DNA of 37,656 nt from an uncultured Bacilli bacterium (GCA_944332005.1 CALVJD010000036.1:1-37656); one strand, 5' to 3'. Shown: positions 23,461-32,877, counted from the stretch's first letter. Numbers and translations: made by a program. The notes: a model not told the origin generated them from the sequence alone.

Positions 23461-25782
23461 TTATTCAGTGCGAAGTGCGACGACTGGATCTTTCTTCGAT
23501 GCGATTTTAGCTGGTATATATCCTCCAATTAACGTAAGAGAAATACTAATGAGTACTAAAATAAGAGCATGAATAGGATTTAACTGTGCAACATTTGGTA
23601 AATCCGTCAAAGACTTCAATAACATATTCATTGGAAATGTGAGTAACCAAGCAATACCGATTCCCAATATACCAGAACAAAGTCCGATAATAAAGGTTTC
23701 CGCATTGAAGACACGTGTAATATCTTTTTTACGAGCACCTAGGGCACGTAATACCCCAATTTCTTTCGTGCGCTCCAAAACTGAAATATAAGTAATAATA
23801 CCAATCATAATGCTCGATACTACTAACGAAATGGCACTAAAAGCAACTAATACATAGGTAATCGCATCCATGATACTACCCGATAAAGATGATACCGTAG
23901 CAGCTAAATCTGTATAGATAATCTGATCTTCTGACTCTTTATTTTCATTATATCCATCAAGATAGTCTAAAATCTGTTCTTTACTATCAAAATCAACCGG
24001 ATAAATACTGATCATATATGGAAGAGTATCCGCACCTAAATAAGCAAGCAATTGCTGTTTCGTCTTCTCTCCCTCTTCCGTAGAAAGATCAAGTGGTTCT
24101 CCTGTTAAAACATTATAATTTGCTTCTTTTTGCTTCTCTACGATTGCTGAATTTTGATTCTGTTCGATGATATAAGAAACTAATGCTTCCGTATAACCAA
24201 TCATACTACCACTAGTAGCAAGTTTATTATCTTCTTTACCACGAATAATACCAGTAATCGTAAGTGTGATGGTATTTTCGCTTTCATACATTGCTTGATA
24301 GTCATTATTTAACGTAAAATAATCTCCTAAATTACGATAATAATCATCATTTAAGACAAGTTTTAACTCTAATCCAAGCAATTCATCAAAAGCAATTTCT
24401 TCTTTATCAGTATCGATACCAAGTAATTTTAATAGATCCGTATCGACACGATTTTTACTATCTACCAGCAATACTAAATCGGTCATATCCGTAGGAAAAC
24501 TTCCCGCTAAGACATCGTAATTCTTTTCTAAATAAGTTGGCATGTTATTATCCACTTCGATTGGAAGAGAAGCAAAATAAGAAGTACCAGACGAATGGGA
24601 AGTCATAACTGGCTTAATTTCCCCATCTACTTTGTTTAACAAATTTAAACCGGTAACATGAGTATAGGCAATTCCCGTGATTAAATTTTTATCGATTTCA
24701 TTTATATAATCAACATAATCTGATGTAATTTTATTGGTATGAAGCATCGTATTAGCCAAAGTATCATAAGGATATACTTTGTTTTCAGAAGGGTAATCCT
24801 CCCTCGTATTCATTGCTTCATCACGAATTTCCATCATTGTACTAGCATCTAACTCCATAGCCTGTTCGGTGATCATAATTGGAAAACTAGACAATGTTTC
24901 TGTTTCAAATTTATCAATTTGAATATCGAAACCATTCGAAAGTGACAAAATTAAAGCGATACCAATGATACCAATACTACTTGCAAAAGCAGTGAGTAAC
25001 GTTCTTCCTTTTTTGGTCTTAATATTATTGAACGATAACTTTAAAGCCGTTAAAAAACTCATAGCGGTTTTACGAATATTATAACTTTTTTGATCGCTCA
25101 TATCATCGACTGGGTCACTATCACTGATAATTTCTCCATCACGCATACGCACAACACGAGAAGCATACGTTTCCGCCAGTTCATCATTATGGGTAACCAT
25201 GATTACTAGTTTATCTTTCGCAATTTCTTTGATGAGTTCCATAATTTGAACACTTGTAGCAGAATCCAAAGCTCCGGTTGGCTCATCAGCCAAAATAATT
25301 TCTGGATCGTTGGCAAGTGCTCTTGCAATCGCCACTCTCTGCATCTGTCCACCAGAAAGCTGATTTGGCTTTTTATGAGCATGATCTTTTAATCCCACTT
25401 TGTCGAGCACTTCTAGTGCTTTTCTAAAGCGTTCCTTCTTACTTACTCCAGATAATGTCATTCCCATCTCGACATTGTCTAAAACGCTAATATGACTAAT
25501 TAAATTATAACTTTGAAAGATAAAACCAACACAATTGTTACGATAACTATCCCAATCGCGATCTTTAAAATTTTTCGTCGATTTTTGATTGATAATCAAA
25601 TCCCCACTCGTATAACGATCTAATCCACCAATAATATTTAATAATGTCGTCTTACCACTACCACTTGGTCCTAAAACGGCAACAAATTCACTTTTGCGAA
25701 ATTTTAAGCTAAAATCTTTTAATGCATGTTGACTAAATTCACCAGTCACATAAGTCTTTTTTATATGTTTTAACTCTAACAT
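23461..25782 (-). CDS. MacB-type ABC transporter, ATPase fused to FtsX-like permease
   Basis: Residues 1-225 are an ABC ATPase of the LolD/MacB class: Walker A GPSGSGKTT (38-46), signature LSGGQ (142-146), Walker B ILADEP (163-168) and switch His198. The permease part has one TM helix (about 265-285), a roughly 350-residue extracytoplasmic domain, and three C-terminal TM helices with ERTKEIGVLRALGA, the FtsX/MacB C-terminal motif. One polypeptide thus supplies both subunits; a homodimer is expected. Substrates are unknown; such proteins export peptides or sense antimicrobials, or act as mechanotransmitters. Promoter TTTACA-17-TATAAT. It ends just before the sigG hairpin. Confidence 0.92.
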   Translation of the reverse strand: MLELKHIKKTYVTGEFSQHALKDFSLKFRKSEFVAVLGPSGSGKTTLLNIIGGLDRYTSGDLIINQKSTKNFKDRDWDSYRNNCVGFIFQSYNLISHISVLDNVEMGMTLSGVSKKERFRKALEVLDKVGLKDHAHKKPNQLSGGQMQRVAIARALANDPEIILADEPTGALDSATSVQIMELIKEIAKDKLVIMVTHNDELAETYASRVVRMRDGEIISDSDPVDDMSDQKSYNIRKTAMSFLTALKLSFNNIKTKKGRTLLTAFASSIGIIGIALILSLSNGFDIQIDKFETETLSSFPIMITEQAMELDASTMMEIRDEAMNTREDYPSENKVYPYDTLANTMLHTNKITSDYVDYINEIDKNLITGIAYTHVTGLNLLNKVDGEIKPVMTSHSSGTSYFASLPIEVDNNMPTYLEKNYDVLAGSFPTDMTDLVLLVDSKNRVDTDLLKLLGIDTDKEEIAFDELLGLELKLVLNDDYYRNLGDYFTLNNDYQAMYESENTITLTITGIIRGKEDNKLATSGSMIGYTEALVSYIIEQNQNSAIVEKQKEANYNVLTGEPLDLSTEEGEKTKQQLLAYLGADTLPYMISIYPVDFDSKEQILDYLDGYNENKESEDQIIYTDLAATVSSLSGSIMDAITYVLVAFSAISLVVSSIMIGIITYISVLERTKEIGVLRALGARKKDITRVFNAETFIIGLCSGILGIGIAWLLTFPMNMLLKSLTDLPNVAQLNPIHALILVLISISLTLIGGYIPAKIASKKDPVVALRTE

Positions 25783-25815
25783 GGCGTGTTCCTTTCTATT
25801 TTTTAAATCAATTTC

Positions 25816-25844
25816 ATTATACGCAAAATCAAAAACTCTGTAAA
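25816..25844 (-). promoter_or_regulatory. Promoter of the MacB-type ABC gene
   Basis: On the minus strand TTTACA (25839-25844), 17 nt, perfect TATAAT (25816-25821), 33 nt before the ATG. Confidence 0.75.
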
Positions 25845-25894
25845 GTAAAAGAAAAGGAAATCGTTTTATTTACACAATTTCCCACGTTTGTTAC

Positions 25895-26503
25895 CTATTT
25901 TTTCATTGTTCTTAGAAGGCGCTTCACCAAGTCTGGTCTTGCATATTGTTCTTCTAGTTTTAAAACACTATCCTTATAACGTTGATAAGCTTCTACATAT
26001 TCTTGTTTTTCAATCTCTTTCACACAATATCGAATCACATCTTGATAAATTTCTGCATACGCTTTTGACTTTTTATAAGAGTGCTCGATCGCCTCGATAA
26101 TAATAGGAGCAACCGCATAATAGTACTCGATATCTTCTTTTGACACAAATTGATCTCGAAACCATCTCAATACTTCTAATTCATAACAATGATCATCAAA
26201 ATTATTCTTATAGTTATGCATACAAGCTGTCGTTAAAAAACAATCTCCGTTTTCTTGCAGCTCTCCAGTAGTGGGGTTTTTCGATTTCCCACTCTCACTT
26301 CTTCCCCAATCCGGATCTTTCCCGGCAATATAATCCTCTTTGTTGTTCCATTTTTCATGACTATGTCCCCCATCTCCATTATCCGTATATCGATTGACTC
26401 TGCCATCTTTTTCAAAACTTGTATAAGTCAGCCTTTCATCATCGGGATTATCTACATCATAACTTGCATATCCCCAGTCTCTATTTCTTCCACCTTTACC
26501 CAT
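25895..26503 (-). CDS. CFI-box-like domain protein, coupled to tandem paralogs
   Basis: The N-terminal 85 residues are Gly/Asp/Asn-rich, polar and probably flexible (MGKGGRNRDWGYASYDVDN). A cysteine-containing motif follows: CFLTTAC (88-94) and, after about 11 residues, CYELEVLRWFRDQF (106-119). This resembles the CFI-box (CFIATAAYG...LRxFRD) of many secreted or phage-like accessory proteins. The C-terminal 80 residues are helical. No signal peptide or TM helix is seen. The start lies 4 nt after the stop of the preceding paralog, whose coding end provides the SD, so the two are tightly coupled. The molecular role is unknown. Confidence 0.65.
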   Translation of the reverse strand: MGKGGRNRDWGYASYDVDNPDDERLTYTSFEKDGRVNRYTDNGDGGHSHEKWNNKEDYIAGKDPDWGRSESGKSKNPTTGELQENGDCFLTTACMHNYKNNFDDHCYELEVLRWFRDQFVSKEDIEYYYAVAPIIIEAIEHSYKKSKAYAEIYQDVIRYCVKEIEKQEYVEAYQRYKDSVLKLEEQYARPDLVKRLLRTMKK

Positions 26504-26507
26504 ACAA

Positions 26508-26822
26508 TTATTTCTCCTCTTTTCTTCTTCTTGACGTTAAGAACGGGCCCGTATATGCCACGGAGCCACCCTCATAAAAGGTAAAGTTTTCTTTCCCTAA
26601 CTTCTCAACCGTATCTTGAAATACTTGTAAGATTTTCGTTGCTTCCTTGATTTTCTTTTCATCATCCCAGATTTTTCGGTTTTGTCTTAATTCTCCAAGT
26701 CTTTCATGAGTTGGAATCAGATAATCTAAATCTTCCCCTCTCGAATCTTCATAATCCTCTAAAGCAAGTTGATAATCTAAAATTTGAGACATGAGTTCCT
26801 TCACACGTTTATCTTCTTTCAT
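26508..26822 (-). CDS. Tandem small helical protein, copy 1 of 3
   Basis: The 104-residue charged, helical protein begins MKEDKRVKELMSQILDYQL and ends with a conserved FTFYEGGSVAYTGPFLT segment before a basic tail. It is closely related to two neighbouring copies. No family is recognised; no signal peptide or TM helix. The AAGGAAGATCGT SD before the ATG is identical in all copies. It is the most diverged copy upstream of the start and is directly coupled to the CFI-box gene. Confidence 0.75.
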   Translation of the reverse strand: MKEDKRVKELMSQILDYQLALEDYEDSRGEDLDYLIPTHERLGELRQNRKIWDDEKKIKEATKILQVFQDTVEKLGKENFTFYEGGSVAYTGPFLTSRRRKEEK

Positions 26823-26880
26823 ACGATCTTCCTTTCTTACTTTTTATGATAAATCATAAATATCCAATTTGCAACCATTT

Positions 26881-27195
26881 TTATTTATGAGTTTCCTTTT
26901 TTCTTGATGTTAAGAATGGACCTGTATATGCCACGGAGCCATCCTCATAAAAGGTAAAATTCTCTTTCCCTAATTTTTCAACCGTATCTTGAAATACTTG
27001 TAAGATTTTCGTTGCTTCTTTGATTTTCTTTTCATCATCCCAAATTTTTCGGTTTTGTCTTAACTCATGGAGTTTCTCGAATGTTGAATCTAAACAGTCT
27101 AAATCTTCTCCTCTCAAGTCCTCATAATTTTCTAAAGCAAGTTGATAATCCAAGATGTGGGACATGAGTTCCTTCACACGTTTATCTTCTTTCAT
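26881..27195 (-). CDS. Tandem small helical protein, copy 2 of 3
   Basis: This 104-residue paralog (numbered from the ATG at 27195, AAGGAAGATCGT SD) differs from copies 1 and 3 mainly around residues 25-45 (ENYEDLRGEDLDCLDSTFEK against LDYLIPTHER/KRLGEL). The C-terminal SVAYTGPFLTSR is conserved. An ATG 45 nt upstream in the same frame is inside the duplicated leader and has no SD. Function unknown. Confidence 0.75.
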   Translation of the reverse strand: MKEDKRVKELMSHILDYQLALENYEDLRGEDLDCLDSTFEKLHELRQNRKIWDDEKKIKEATKILQVFQDTVEKLGKENFTFYEDGSVAYTGPFLTSRKKETHK

Positions 27196-27253
27196 ACGAT
27201 CTTCCTTTCTTTTATTTTTTGATCCATATAACATATCCAATTTGCAACCATTT

Positions 27254-27571
27254 TTATTTATGAGTTCCCTTTTTTCTTGCTGTTAAGAATGGGCCTGTAT
27301 ATGCCACGGAGCCATCCTCATAAAAGGTAAAGTTTTCTTTTCCTAACTTCTCAACCGTATCTTGAAACACTTGTAAGATTTCCGTTGCTTCCTTGATTTT
27401 CTTTTCATCATTCCAGATTTTTCGGCTTCTTCTCAATTCCCCAAGTCTTTTATGAGTTGGAATCAGATAATCTAAATCTTCCCCTCTCAAGTCCTCATAA
27501 TTTTCTAAAGCAAGTTGATAATCTAAAATTTGAGACATGAGTTCCTTCACACGTTTATCTTCTTCTGTCAT
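27254..27571 (-). CDS. Tandem small helical protein, copy 3 of 3
   Basis: The 105-residue first copy in transcription order (ATG at 27571, MTEEDKRVKELMSQILDYQL). It follows the transglutaminase-like stop by 16 nt, so it is in the same operon. Conserved KIxEATxILQVFQDTVEKLG and SVAYTGPFLT segments. Helical amphipathic composition suggests a protein-binding role; an immunity- or chaperone-like role is speculation. Confidence 0.75.
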   Translation of the reverse strand: MTEEDKRVKELMSQILDYQLALENYEDLRGEDLDYLIPTHKRLGELRRSRKIWNDEKKIKEATEILQVFQDTVEKLGKENFTFYEDGSVAYTGPFLTARKKGTHK

Positions 27572-27587
27572 ACGATCTTCCTTTCTT

Positions 27588-28838
27588 TTATTTTTTGATC
27601 CATATAACATATCCAACCATCAGTAAATCTTGAATTCCGGTTTGTTCTTCGATTTCGTCTTTTGCTAGGCGAAATGCTGGCATATTGGAGATTTCTAATT
27701 CGATATAGTCGGTATCATAAGAATCTAGTTTTTGCTTGAAATCTTCGATTCCGGTATAACGATATATCAAGTTTTCATGAGAGTAATATAAATATTTCGT
27801 TCCGTCCGGTTTTGGAATCATTTTACTTTCTTCGATTTGATAATTTTCATCGTGCTCAAACAAAAATCCATTATATAAAATGCCATCTTCTTTAAAGTGT
27901 TTGATTTCTTCTGAACTAGCGACTGTTGCATCAAAGTTGTAAAAATCGCCATCGATCGAAACGATATTCCATTCGTGCAAAGTATTTCCGATCGCTCCTG
28001 GAACAATTGTCGATGTAAGACCGACATTTTGAAATAAAAGCTGACTTGCTCTAGCAAATCCCGCACAAACAGGAGAACTAATGTCTGAAAATGCACTAAT
28101 GGCACTTTGAGACATTATGTCATCCTTATCTCCATAGTCATTATTTTTTACCAAATACTCATAAATATATTTGGCTTTCTCATACTCAGAAAATGATTTT
28201 GTTGCTTCTTTCACTTGTTCTAATTCTGTTTTTATTAAGTTTTTATCTGCTTCATAAGTTTCTTTATTACTAGCATAACGAATCCAAACATTCACTTCTT
28301 TGGTGGTCTCATTTACTTGATATCGGATTGTTCCATATTGAAAAAGTTCCGGATGATCCATAATGAAAGCATGATTAATCTTTTTTAATGATTGGGTAGC
28401 TTGATATTTGGATTGATATCCATAATCGGAATAACGATAAGAGAAACCTTCTTCGAAATGATCAACGCTATTTAAAAGCATTTCATAAATTTTCTTTTCT
28501 TTCTGATTCAACCAATGTTCATAATTCCTACCATCAGATATATAAAGTTCATTGATGTTATGGATGGAATTCGGATCTCGCTCTAATTCCGATACTGGTA
28601 CTAATTCAAAGGAGTGATGGTGCCAATTAGCATAAGCTTGATAACCTAAAAATAATAAGATCAAAGCAAAAAGACAAAGTAGGAAAAAATATTGGTGAAA
28701 AAAATGCCATAATTTCTGTTTTAATGAGGCTTTTTCCACTACTTCCACATTCACAAGTTCACTGCTATATCCACATCTTGGACACATTTTCGCATCCACT
28801 GGCATTTCTATCTGACAATTTGGACATTTTTTCTTCAT
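27588..28838 (-). CDS. Zinc-ribbon, membrane-anchored transglutaminase-like protein
   Basis: The 416-residue protein has an N-terminal zinc ribbon (CPNCQ...CPRCG, Cys5/8/19/22), a basic linker, one TM helix (about 49-70) and an outside domain. The C-terminal half is a transglutaminase-like fold with a full Cys-His-Asp triad: Cys258 (SSPVCAGFARA), His288 (LHEWN) and Asp303 (FYNFDATV). The FSEYEKAKYIYEYLVKN helix before it is typical. Such domains act as proteases, deamidases or crosslinkers; the target is unknown. GAGGTGTTG precedes the ATG. It heads an operon with three small paralogs and a CFI-box protein. Confidence 0.82.
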   Translation of the reverse strand: MKKKCPNCQIEMPVDAKMCPRCGYSSELVNVEVVEKASLKQKLWHFFHQYFFLLCLFALILLFLGYQAYANWHHHSFELVPVSELERDPNSIHNINELYISDGRNYEHWLNQKEKKIYEMLLNSVDHFEEGFSYRYSDYGYQSKYQATQSLKKINHAFIMDHPELFQYGTIRYQVNETTKEVNVWIRYASNKETYEADKNLIKTELEQVKEATKSFSEYEKAKYIYEYLVKNNDYGDKDDIMSQSAISAFSDISSPVCAGFARASQLLFQNVGLTSTIVPGAIGNTLHEWNIVSIDGDFYNFDATVASSEEIKHFKEDGILYNGFLFEHDENYQIEESKMIPKPDGTKYLYYSHENLIYRYTGIEDFKQKLDSYDTDYIELEISNMPAFRLAKDEIEEQTGIQDLLMVGYVIWIKK

Positions 28839-28858
28839 AACAACACCTCATTATTGTT

Positions 28859-28887
28859 AGTATAGCTTATTTATATTAAAAAGACAA
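28859..28887 (-). promoter_or_regulatory. Promoter of the transglutaminase-like operon
   Basis: On the minus strand TTGTCT (28882-28887), 17 nt, TATACT (28859-28864). It starts in the tail of the sigE terminator. Confidence 0.6.
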
Positions 28888-28917
28888 CAAAAAACATCGA
28901 AGTGTTTACTTGATGTT
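28885..28917 (-). terminator. Terminator of spoIIGA-sigE
   Basis: A 9-bp stem with one bulged base (AACATC-g-AAG / CTTGATGTT) is followed by a TTTTGTTGT stretch on the minus strand, just after the sigE stop. Confidence 0.6.
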
Positions 28918-28924
28918 CAATCAT

Positions 28925-29617
28925 TTATTCACGGACGATATTCTTCAATTTTCGAATCACTTTCTTTTCGATTCTAGAAATATAGGATTGACTGATGTTT
29001 AAAAGATCGGCTACTTCTTTTTGTGTCATCTCCTTATTATTATAAAGTCCGTAGCGCAAGATCATAATTTGTTTGTCACGACCACTTAACTTGTCAATTT
29101 CACGATATAAAAGATACTTTTCGGTCTCTTCTTCCAATCCTTTTGTAACAATATCGGAGTCTGTTCCTAAAATATCTTCTAAGCGTAGTTCATTTCCTTC
29201 TGCATCATAGCTTAAACTATCTTCGAAACTAACTTCTCCTCTTCTCTTTTTATTTTTTCTTAAAAACATCAAAATTTCATTATCGATACATCGAGAGGCA
29301 TAAGTCGCTAGTTTGATGTTTTTTCCTAATTTATAAGTATTGATCCCTTTGATTAAGCCAATCGTTCCAATACTGACTAAATCTTCTAAATCAATTCCTG
29401 TATTTTCATACTTCTTTGACAAAAAAACAACTAATCGCAAATTGTGCTCAATCAGTTTACTTCGCGCACTCATATCCCCTTCCATACTTCGTTCGACATA
29501 ATAGGTTTCTTCTTCTTTCGAAAGTGGTTCTGGTAATTTATCGGCACTTCCCACATAAAAGCATGGATTACTAATACGAAATAAACGAACAATCAACTGC
29601 ATCATTTTTCTAAACAT
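28925..29617 (-). CDS. sigE: Mother-cell sigma factor SigE (pro-sigma-E)
   Basis: SigE drives early mother-cell transcription and is made as an inactive precursor. The 230-residue protein starts with a basic/hydrophobic pro-sequence (MFRKMMQLIVRLFRI...) ahead of FYVGSADKLPEPLSKEEE, which aligns with the processing region of B. subtilis pro-SigE. Region 2: IEHNLRLVVFLSKKYENTG, DLVSIGTIGLIKGINTY, KLATYASRCIDNEILMFLR. Region 4: KEVADLLNISQSYISRIEKK. The start overlaps the end of spoIIGA by 8 nt behind a GGAGGGG SD, indicating coupling to its processing protease. Confidence 0.97.
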   Translation of the reverse strand: MFRKMMQLIVRLFRISNPCFYVGSADKLPEPLSKEEETYYVERSMEGDMSARSKLIEHNLRLVVFLSKKYENTGIDLEDLVSIGTIGLIKGINTYKLGKNIKLATYASRCIDNEILMFLRKNKKRRGEVSFEDSLSYDAEGNELRLEDILGTDSDIVTKGLEEETEKYLLYREIDKLSGRDKQIMILRYGLYNNKEMTQKEVADLLNISQSYISRIEKKVIRKLKNIVRE

Positions 29618-30401
29618 AATTCCCCTCCAATATTTTCTCTTGTAAGATACAATCTACTCCATCAATTGCTATTTTGTCTTTCAAAATTCCTACTAATACA
29701 TGTTTTCGAACTCCAATTCCTTTGATTTCTAGGTGATCGATTTTCATACAGGGCAACATGGCAAATCCACTTGCGGTTTGATACGGAACTAAGATAGGAT
29801 TTTTAAGATGTCGTTCTAGTTTTCGACTATGAATTAAAAGAATCGGTTTCCCAGTATAAGGGTCTTTTAGATGATTTCCAGTATCTAGAAATCCTCTTAA
29901 TTCATACGTACGATGATCAATCGATAGCTTCACTTGATAATAATGAGCATATTGATTTTTTAAAGCAATACCTTGTCTTATATAAATATATAAAATAAGT
30001 GGTGAAAATATGATTAAAACAATCATGTTGATGCTAAGTCCATTATGATAAAACACTAGTCCTTCTTGCTTATAAGAGAACGTCACATTCAAAAAATATA
30101 AAATTCCTCCTAATACAATACTAGTCATATATAAGAATAGAAGATTTTTTCCGGTATACCGGATATCTCGATAACCGAAACTCACTAGTAACATGATCAG
30201 ACTCATTCCTAACTTAAAGAAAAATAATGTGAAGGAATTCATCGGTAGAAATAAAAGAAAAACCGATGCTCCACCGACGATACCACCTAACACTAATCTG
30301 CTTAACTTCGCACCTCTTCTAAGAAGGAAAGAAACGGATAAAAGGAGTAAAAAATCAAAGGCAAAATTTAAAAAGAATAACACATCGATATATACTTTCA
30401 T
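29610..30401 (-). CDS. spoIIGA: SpoIIGA, pro-sigma-E processing aspartic protease
   Basis: SpoIIGA cleaves pro-SigE in the mother cell in response to a forespore signal (SpoIIR). The 263-residue protein has five or six N-terminal TM helices (to about 143) and a C-terminal protease domain with LRGFLDTGNHLKDPYTGKP, the catalytic Asp at about 173. It is about 45 residues shorter than the B. subtilis protein. It begins with an AGGTGAT SD and overlaps sigE. A TATACT -10 lies 17 nt before the start, in the T run of the ftsZ terminator. Confidence 0.95.
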   Translation of the reverse strand: MKVYIDVLFFLNFAFDFLLLLSVSFLLRRGAKLSRLVLGGIVGGASVFLLFLPMNSFTLFFFKLGMSLIMLLVSFGYRDIRYTGKNLLFLYMTSIVLGGILYFLNVTFSYKQEGLVFYHNGLSINMIVLIIFSPLILYIYIRQGIALKNQYAHYYQVKLSIDHRTYELRGFLDTGNHLKDPYTGKPILLIHSRKLERHLKNPILVPYQTASGFAMLPCMKIDHLEIKGIGVRKHVLVGILKDKIAIDGVDCILQEKILEGNYV

Positions 30402-30417
30402 ATCATCACCTAATTCT

Positions 30418-30423
30418 AGTATA
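30418..30423 (-). promoter_or_regulatory. Candidate -10 element of spoIIGA-sigE
   Basis: TATACT on the minus strand, immediately after the ftsZ terminator. No good -35 or Spo0A box is seen at 17 nt; spoIIG of B. subtilis is also atypical (22-nt spacing, Spo0A dependent). Confidence 0.35.
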
Positions 30424-30453
30424 AAAAAACGACACCGTTAATTGTGTCGTTTT
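30420..30453 (-). terminator. Terminator of ftsA-ftsZ
   Basis: A 10-bp stem AAAACGACAC/GTGTCGTTTT with an 8-nt loop is followed by a T run on the minus strand. Confidence 0.85.
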
Positions 30454-30465
30454 ATTGTTCACTAA

Positions 30466-31548
30466 TTAAAATCCTCTTTTTCTTAAGAAAGAAGGAATAT
30501 CGATTTCCGATTTGCCAGAATCGGAATCATCATTAGAGGAATCTTCAATATCTTTGCGTATTTCTTCTCTTCTCGTATAAGAATGATAAAGTGGTTCTGA
30601 CGTTTCTTCAAATCCTGTTGCAATGACCGTAACGATAATTTCATCATTTAAATTCTCATTGATGACAGCTCCAAAGATCGTATTGATATCCGTATTAGCA
30701 GAAGAACGAATGACCTCGGCAGCTTCTTCGACTTCAAAAAGCGTCAAATTAGCACCACCTGTTACATTGATAATAGCATCCGTTGCACCACTGATTGATG
30801 TTTCCAAGAGTGGACTTGATACAGCTTCACGAGCTGCATCAGCAGCACGATTTTCTCCTACTCCCATACCAATTCCAATCAAAGCATTGCCACGTTTCTC
30901 CATAACGGCTTTGACATCGGCAAAATCCAAATTGATAAGTCCAGCAACGGCAATCAAATCGGAAATAGATTGAACACCACGTCTTAAAACATTGTCAACT
31001 TCTTTAAATGATTCTAGTAATGGCGTTGTTTTATCGATAATCTCACGTAAACGGTCATTTGGAATCACGATTAATGTATCGACATGTTTTTTCAGTTCTT
31101 CTAGTCCTGCTAAGGCATTTTCCATTCTCTTTTTTCCTTCAAACGAGAATGGCTTTGTTACAATGCCAACGGTGAGTGCACCCAATTGTTGAGCAATATC
31201 AGCAATAACAGGAGCAGCGCCAGTACCAGTACCTCCCCCCATACCGCAAGTAACAAACACCATATCAGCACCTTGTAATGCTGCCTCAATTTCATTTTTT
31301 GTCTCTAATGCCGCTTCTTTTCCTACATTCGGGTTCGCACCTGCTCCAAGTCCATTGGTAAGTTCTGTCCCGAGTTGAATTTTAACAGGAGCTTTCGAAT
31401 TATTAAGTACTTGCAAATCAGTGTTTGCAACAATAAAGTCGACTCCTTGCACTCCTGATTCAATCATACGATTAACGGCATTGTTTCCTCCTCCGCCAAC
31501 GCCAATAACCTTTATCTTCGCTAATTGATCCATTTCTAATCCAAACAT
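30466..31548 (-). CDS. ftsZ: Cell division GTPase FtsZ
   Basis: FtsZ polymerises into the Z ring at midcell. The 360-residue protein has [13 protein letters not shown], the tubulin signature [18 protein letters not shown], the synergy-loop region [11 protein letters not shown], and a short disordered linker ending in the conserved tail [10 protein letters not shown], which binds FtsA and SepF. AAGGAGG precedes the ATG. It follows ftsA by 11 nt in the same transcript. Confidence 0.98.
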   Translation of the reverse strand: MFGLEMDQLAKIKVIGVGGGGNNAVNRMIESGVQGVDFIVANTDLQVLNNSKAPVKIQLGTELTNGLGAGANPNVGKEAALETKNEIEAALQGADMVFVTCGMGGGTGTGAAPVIADIAQQLGALTVGIVTKPFSFEGKKRMENALAGLEELKKHVDTLIVIPNDRLREIIDKTTPLLESFKEVDNVLRRGVQSISDLIAVAGLINLDFADVKAVMEKRGNALIGIGMGVGENRAADAAREAVSSPLLETSISGATDAIINVTGGANLTLFEVEEAAEVIRSSANTDINTIFGAVINENLNDEIIVTVIATGFEETSEPLYHSYTRREEIRKDIEDSSNDDSDSGKSEIDIPSFLRKRGF

Positions 31549-31559
31549 AAATTTCCTCC

Positions 31560-32819
31560 TTATTCGCTGAAAAAGTATCCAAATACTTTACCTAACATTG
31601 ATTCGTTTGAAATGTTGATAAAACTTTTATGTACAGAAGATAATTCTTCCTCTTCACTTTTTGTAACCATCGTATATTCTTTTCCTTTCAATTTCAATTT
31701 GTTGATAAAATATACGATATTTCCTACGGCAGAAGAATAACGGTTATTACGTATTCCTACCAATTTCACATTGCCGATGATGACATTTTTGCCAAAAATA
31801 TCTTCGGCGATATATTTAAAGTTTGCCATATTACTCGTTCCACCCGTAATCATGACGTAGTCGATCTTACGATTAGATAAAATACTAATTTCTTTTTTGG
31901 CAAGCGTTAAAATTTCTTCTAAACGTGACATCGCAATCTCGGATGCTTCAAACTGATTTATCTTGATCGTTTCTCCATAAGAAGTTGTCACTTCGTAAAT
32001 ATCGTTTACTTGCGCATACATCTTGTGTGCGAGAGCAAACTTTTCTTTTACTTTCATCGCATCATCCAATCCAATTTTATAAATATAGGCTAAATCATTA
32101 TCGATATTTTTTCCTCCCATTTGTAAAATGGAATTTTTTACGATGATTCCTTTATTATAAAGAGAAACAGAAGTTGTCTCAGCACCAATATTGATAATGG
32201 CTCCAATTTTTTCATCTAATTCCTTATTACGGAACGCATACATATCGCCAATTCCACCAATAGAAATATCTACAACTTCGACGCCTAAATTTTCAATCAA
32301 ACCAATAACTGAATAAATGTTTTTCTTTGGTGTCGTCACCATGATAGCTCGTGTACTGAGTTTTGATCCAACTAGCCCTTTAGGATCTTTAATGCCATCT
32401 TTTTCATCTAATTTAAAATCGATAGGCAATATCGTTACCATTTCTTTATTTGATGTCAACTTCGGTTGCATGGCAATTTGAAATAATTTAATAATGTCAG
32501 CTCCCGTGACGACACCATTTCGTGGATCATCTTCTCCCACGATATCCATTTCTCCTTTGATCATCGTAAAATCCGCAAAATAACTAGGTACCGAAGCAAT
32601 GACCTTTCGAATACGAATTCCCAACATCGATTCAACTTCAGAAAAAGCTTTTTTGAGTGCTAGGGATGCTTCATTTACATCGACGATAAGTCCCTTTTTT
32701 ATTCCTCTTGATTTCATAGAAGATGTGGCTAATAAATTGAGTTTATTTTTATAGAGCTCACAAGTGACCACTTTGATCGTATCGGAACCAATATCAACGC
32801 TAGTATAAATATGCTTCAT
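31560..32819 (-). CDS. ftsA: Cell division protein FtsA
   Basis: FtsA is an actin-like ATPase tethering FtsZ to the membrane. The 419-residue protein has an N-terminal phosphate-1 loop ([14 protein letters not shown]), SHS2-like domain 1C (about 85-165), [26 protein letters not shown] (adenosine motif) and a C-terminal amphipathic helix ([12 protein letters not shown]) for membrane binding. Its own promoter precedes it, after a terminator that ends the murG-murB-divIB unit. AGGAGATGATCGT is the start context. Confidence 0.96.
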   Translation of the reverse strand: MKHIYTSVDIGSDTIKVVTCELYKNKLNLLATSSMKSRGIKKGLIVDVNEASLALKKAFSEVESMLGIRIRKVIASVPSYFADFTMIKGEMDIVGEDDPRNGVVTGADIIKLFQIAMQPKLTSNKEMVTILPIDFKLDEKDGIKDPKGLVGSKLSTRAIMVTTPKKNIYSVIGLIENLGVEVVDISIGGIGDMYAFRNKELDEKIGAIINIGAETTSVSLYNKGIIVKNSILQMGGKNIDNDLAYIYKIGLDDAMKVKEKFALAHKMYAQVNDIYEVTTSYGETIKINQFEASEIAMSRLEEILTLAKKEISILSNRKIDYVMITGGTSNMANFKYIAEDIFGKNVIIGNVKLVGIRNNRYSSAVGNIVYFINKLKLKGKEYTMVTKSEEEELSSVHKSFINISNESMLGKVFGYFFSE

Positions 32820-32846
32820 ACGATCATCTCCTATAATCTACCCATA

Positions 32847-32875
32847 ATTATACTATAGATTTCAAAAAAAGTAAA
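32847..32875 (-). promoter_or_regulatory. Promoter of ftsA-ftsZ
   Basis: On the minus strand TTTACT (32870-32875), 17 nt, perfect TATAAT (32847-32852), about 27 nt before the ftsA start. Confidence 0.6.
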
Positions 32876-32877
32876 AG

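Larger units (their letters stand above)
26508..27616 (-). repeat. Three tandem direct repeats of about 365 bp
   Basis: Units at roughly 26508-26880, 26881-27253 and 27254-27616 each carry one small gene and its leader. The leaders of the middle and upstream copies share GGATATGTTATATGGATC, which is also the 3' end of the transglutaminase-like gene. The array therefore arose by tandem duplication of a unit that included that gene end. Confidence 0.85.

Noticed and set aside
26508-27616. CRISPR array
   Set aside because: The repeats are about 365 bp long and coding; there is no short repeat-spacer pattern.
27818-28105. 95-codon minus-strand ORF inside the transglutaminase-like gene
   Set aside because: It is a shadow frame of the real gene containing its catalytic residues and has no SD.
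30402-30465. Spo0A box upstream of spoIIGA
   Set aside because: Expected by analogy with B. subtilis spoIIG, but no convincing TGTCGAA element is present; GTGTCGTTTT belongs to the ftsZ terminator stem.
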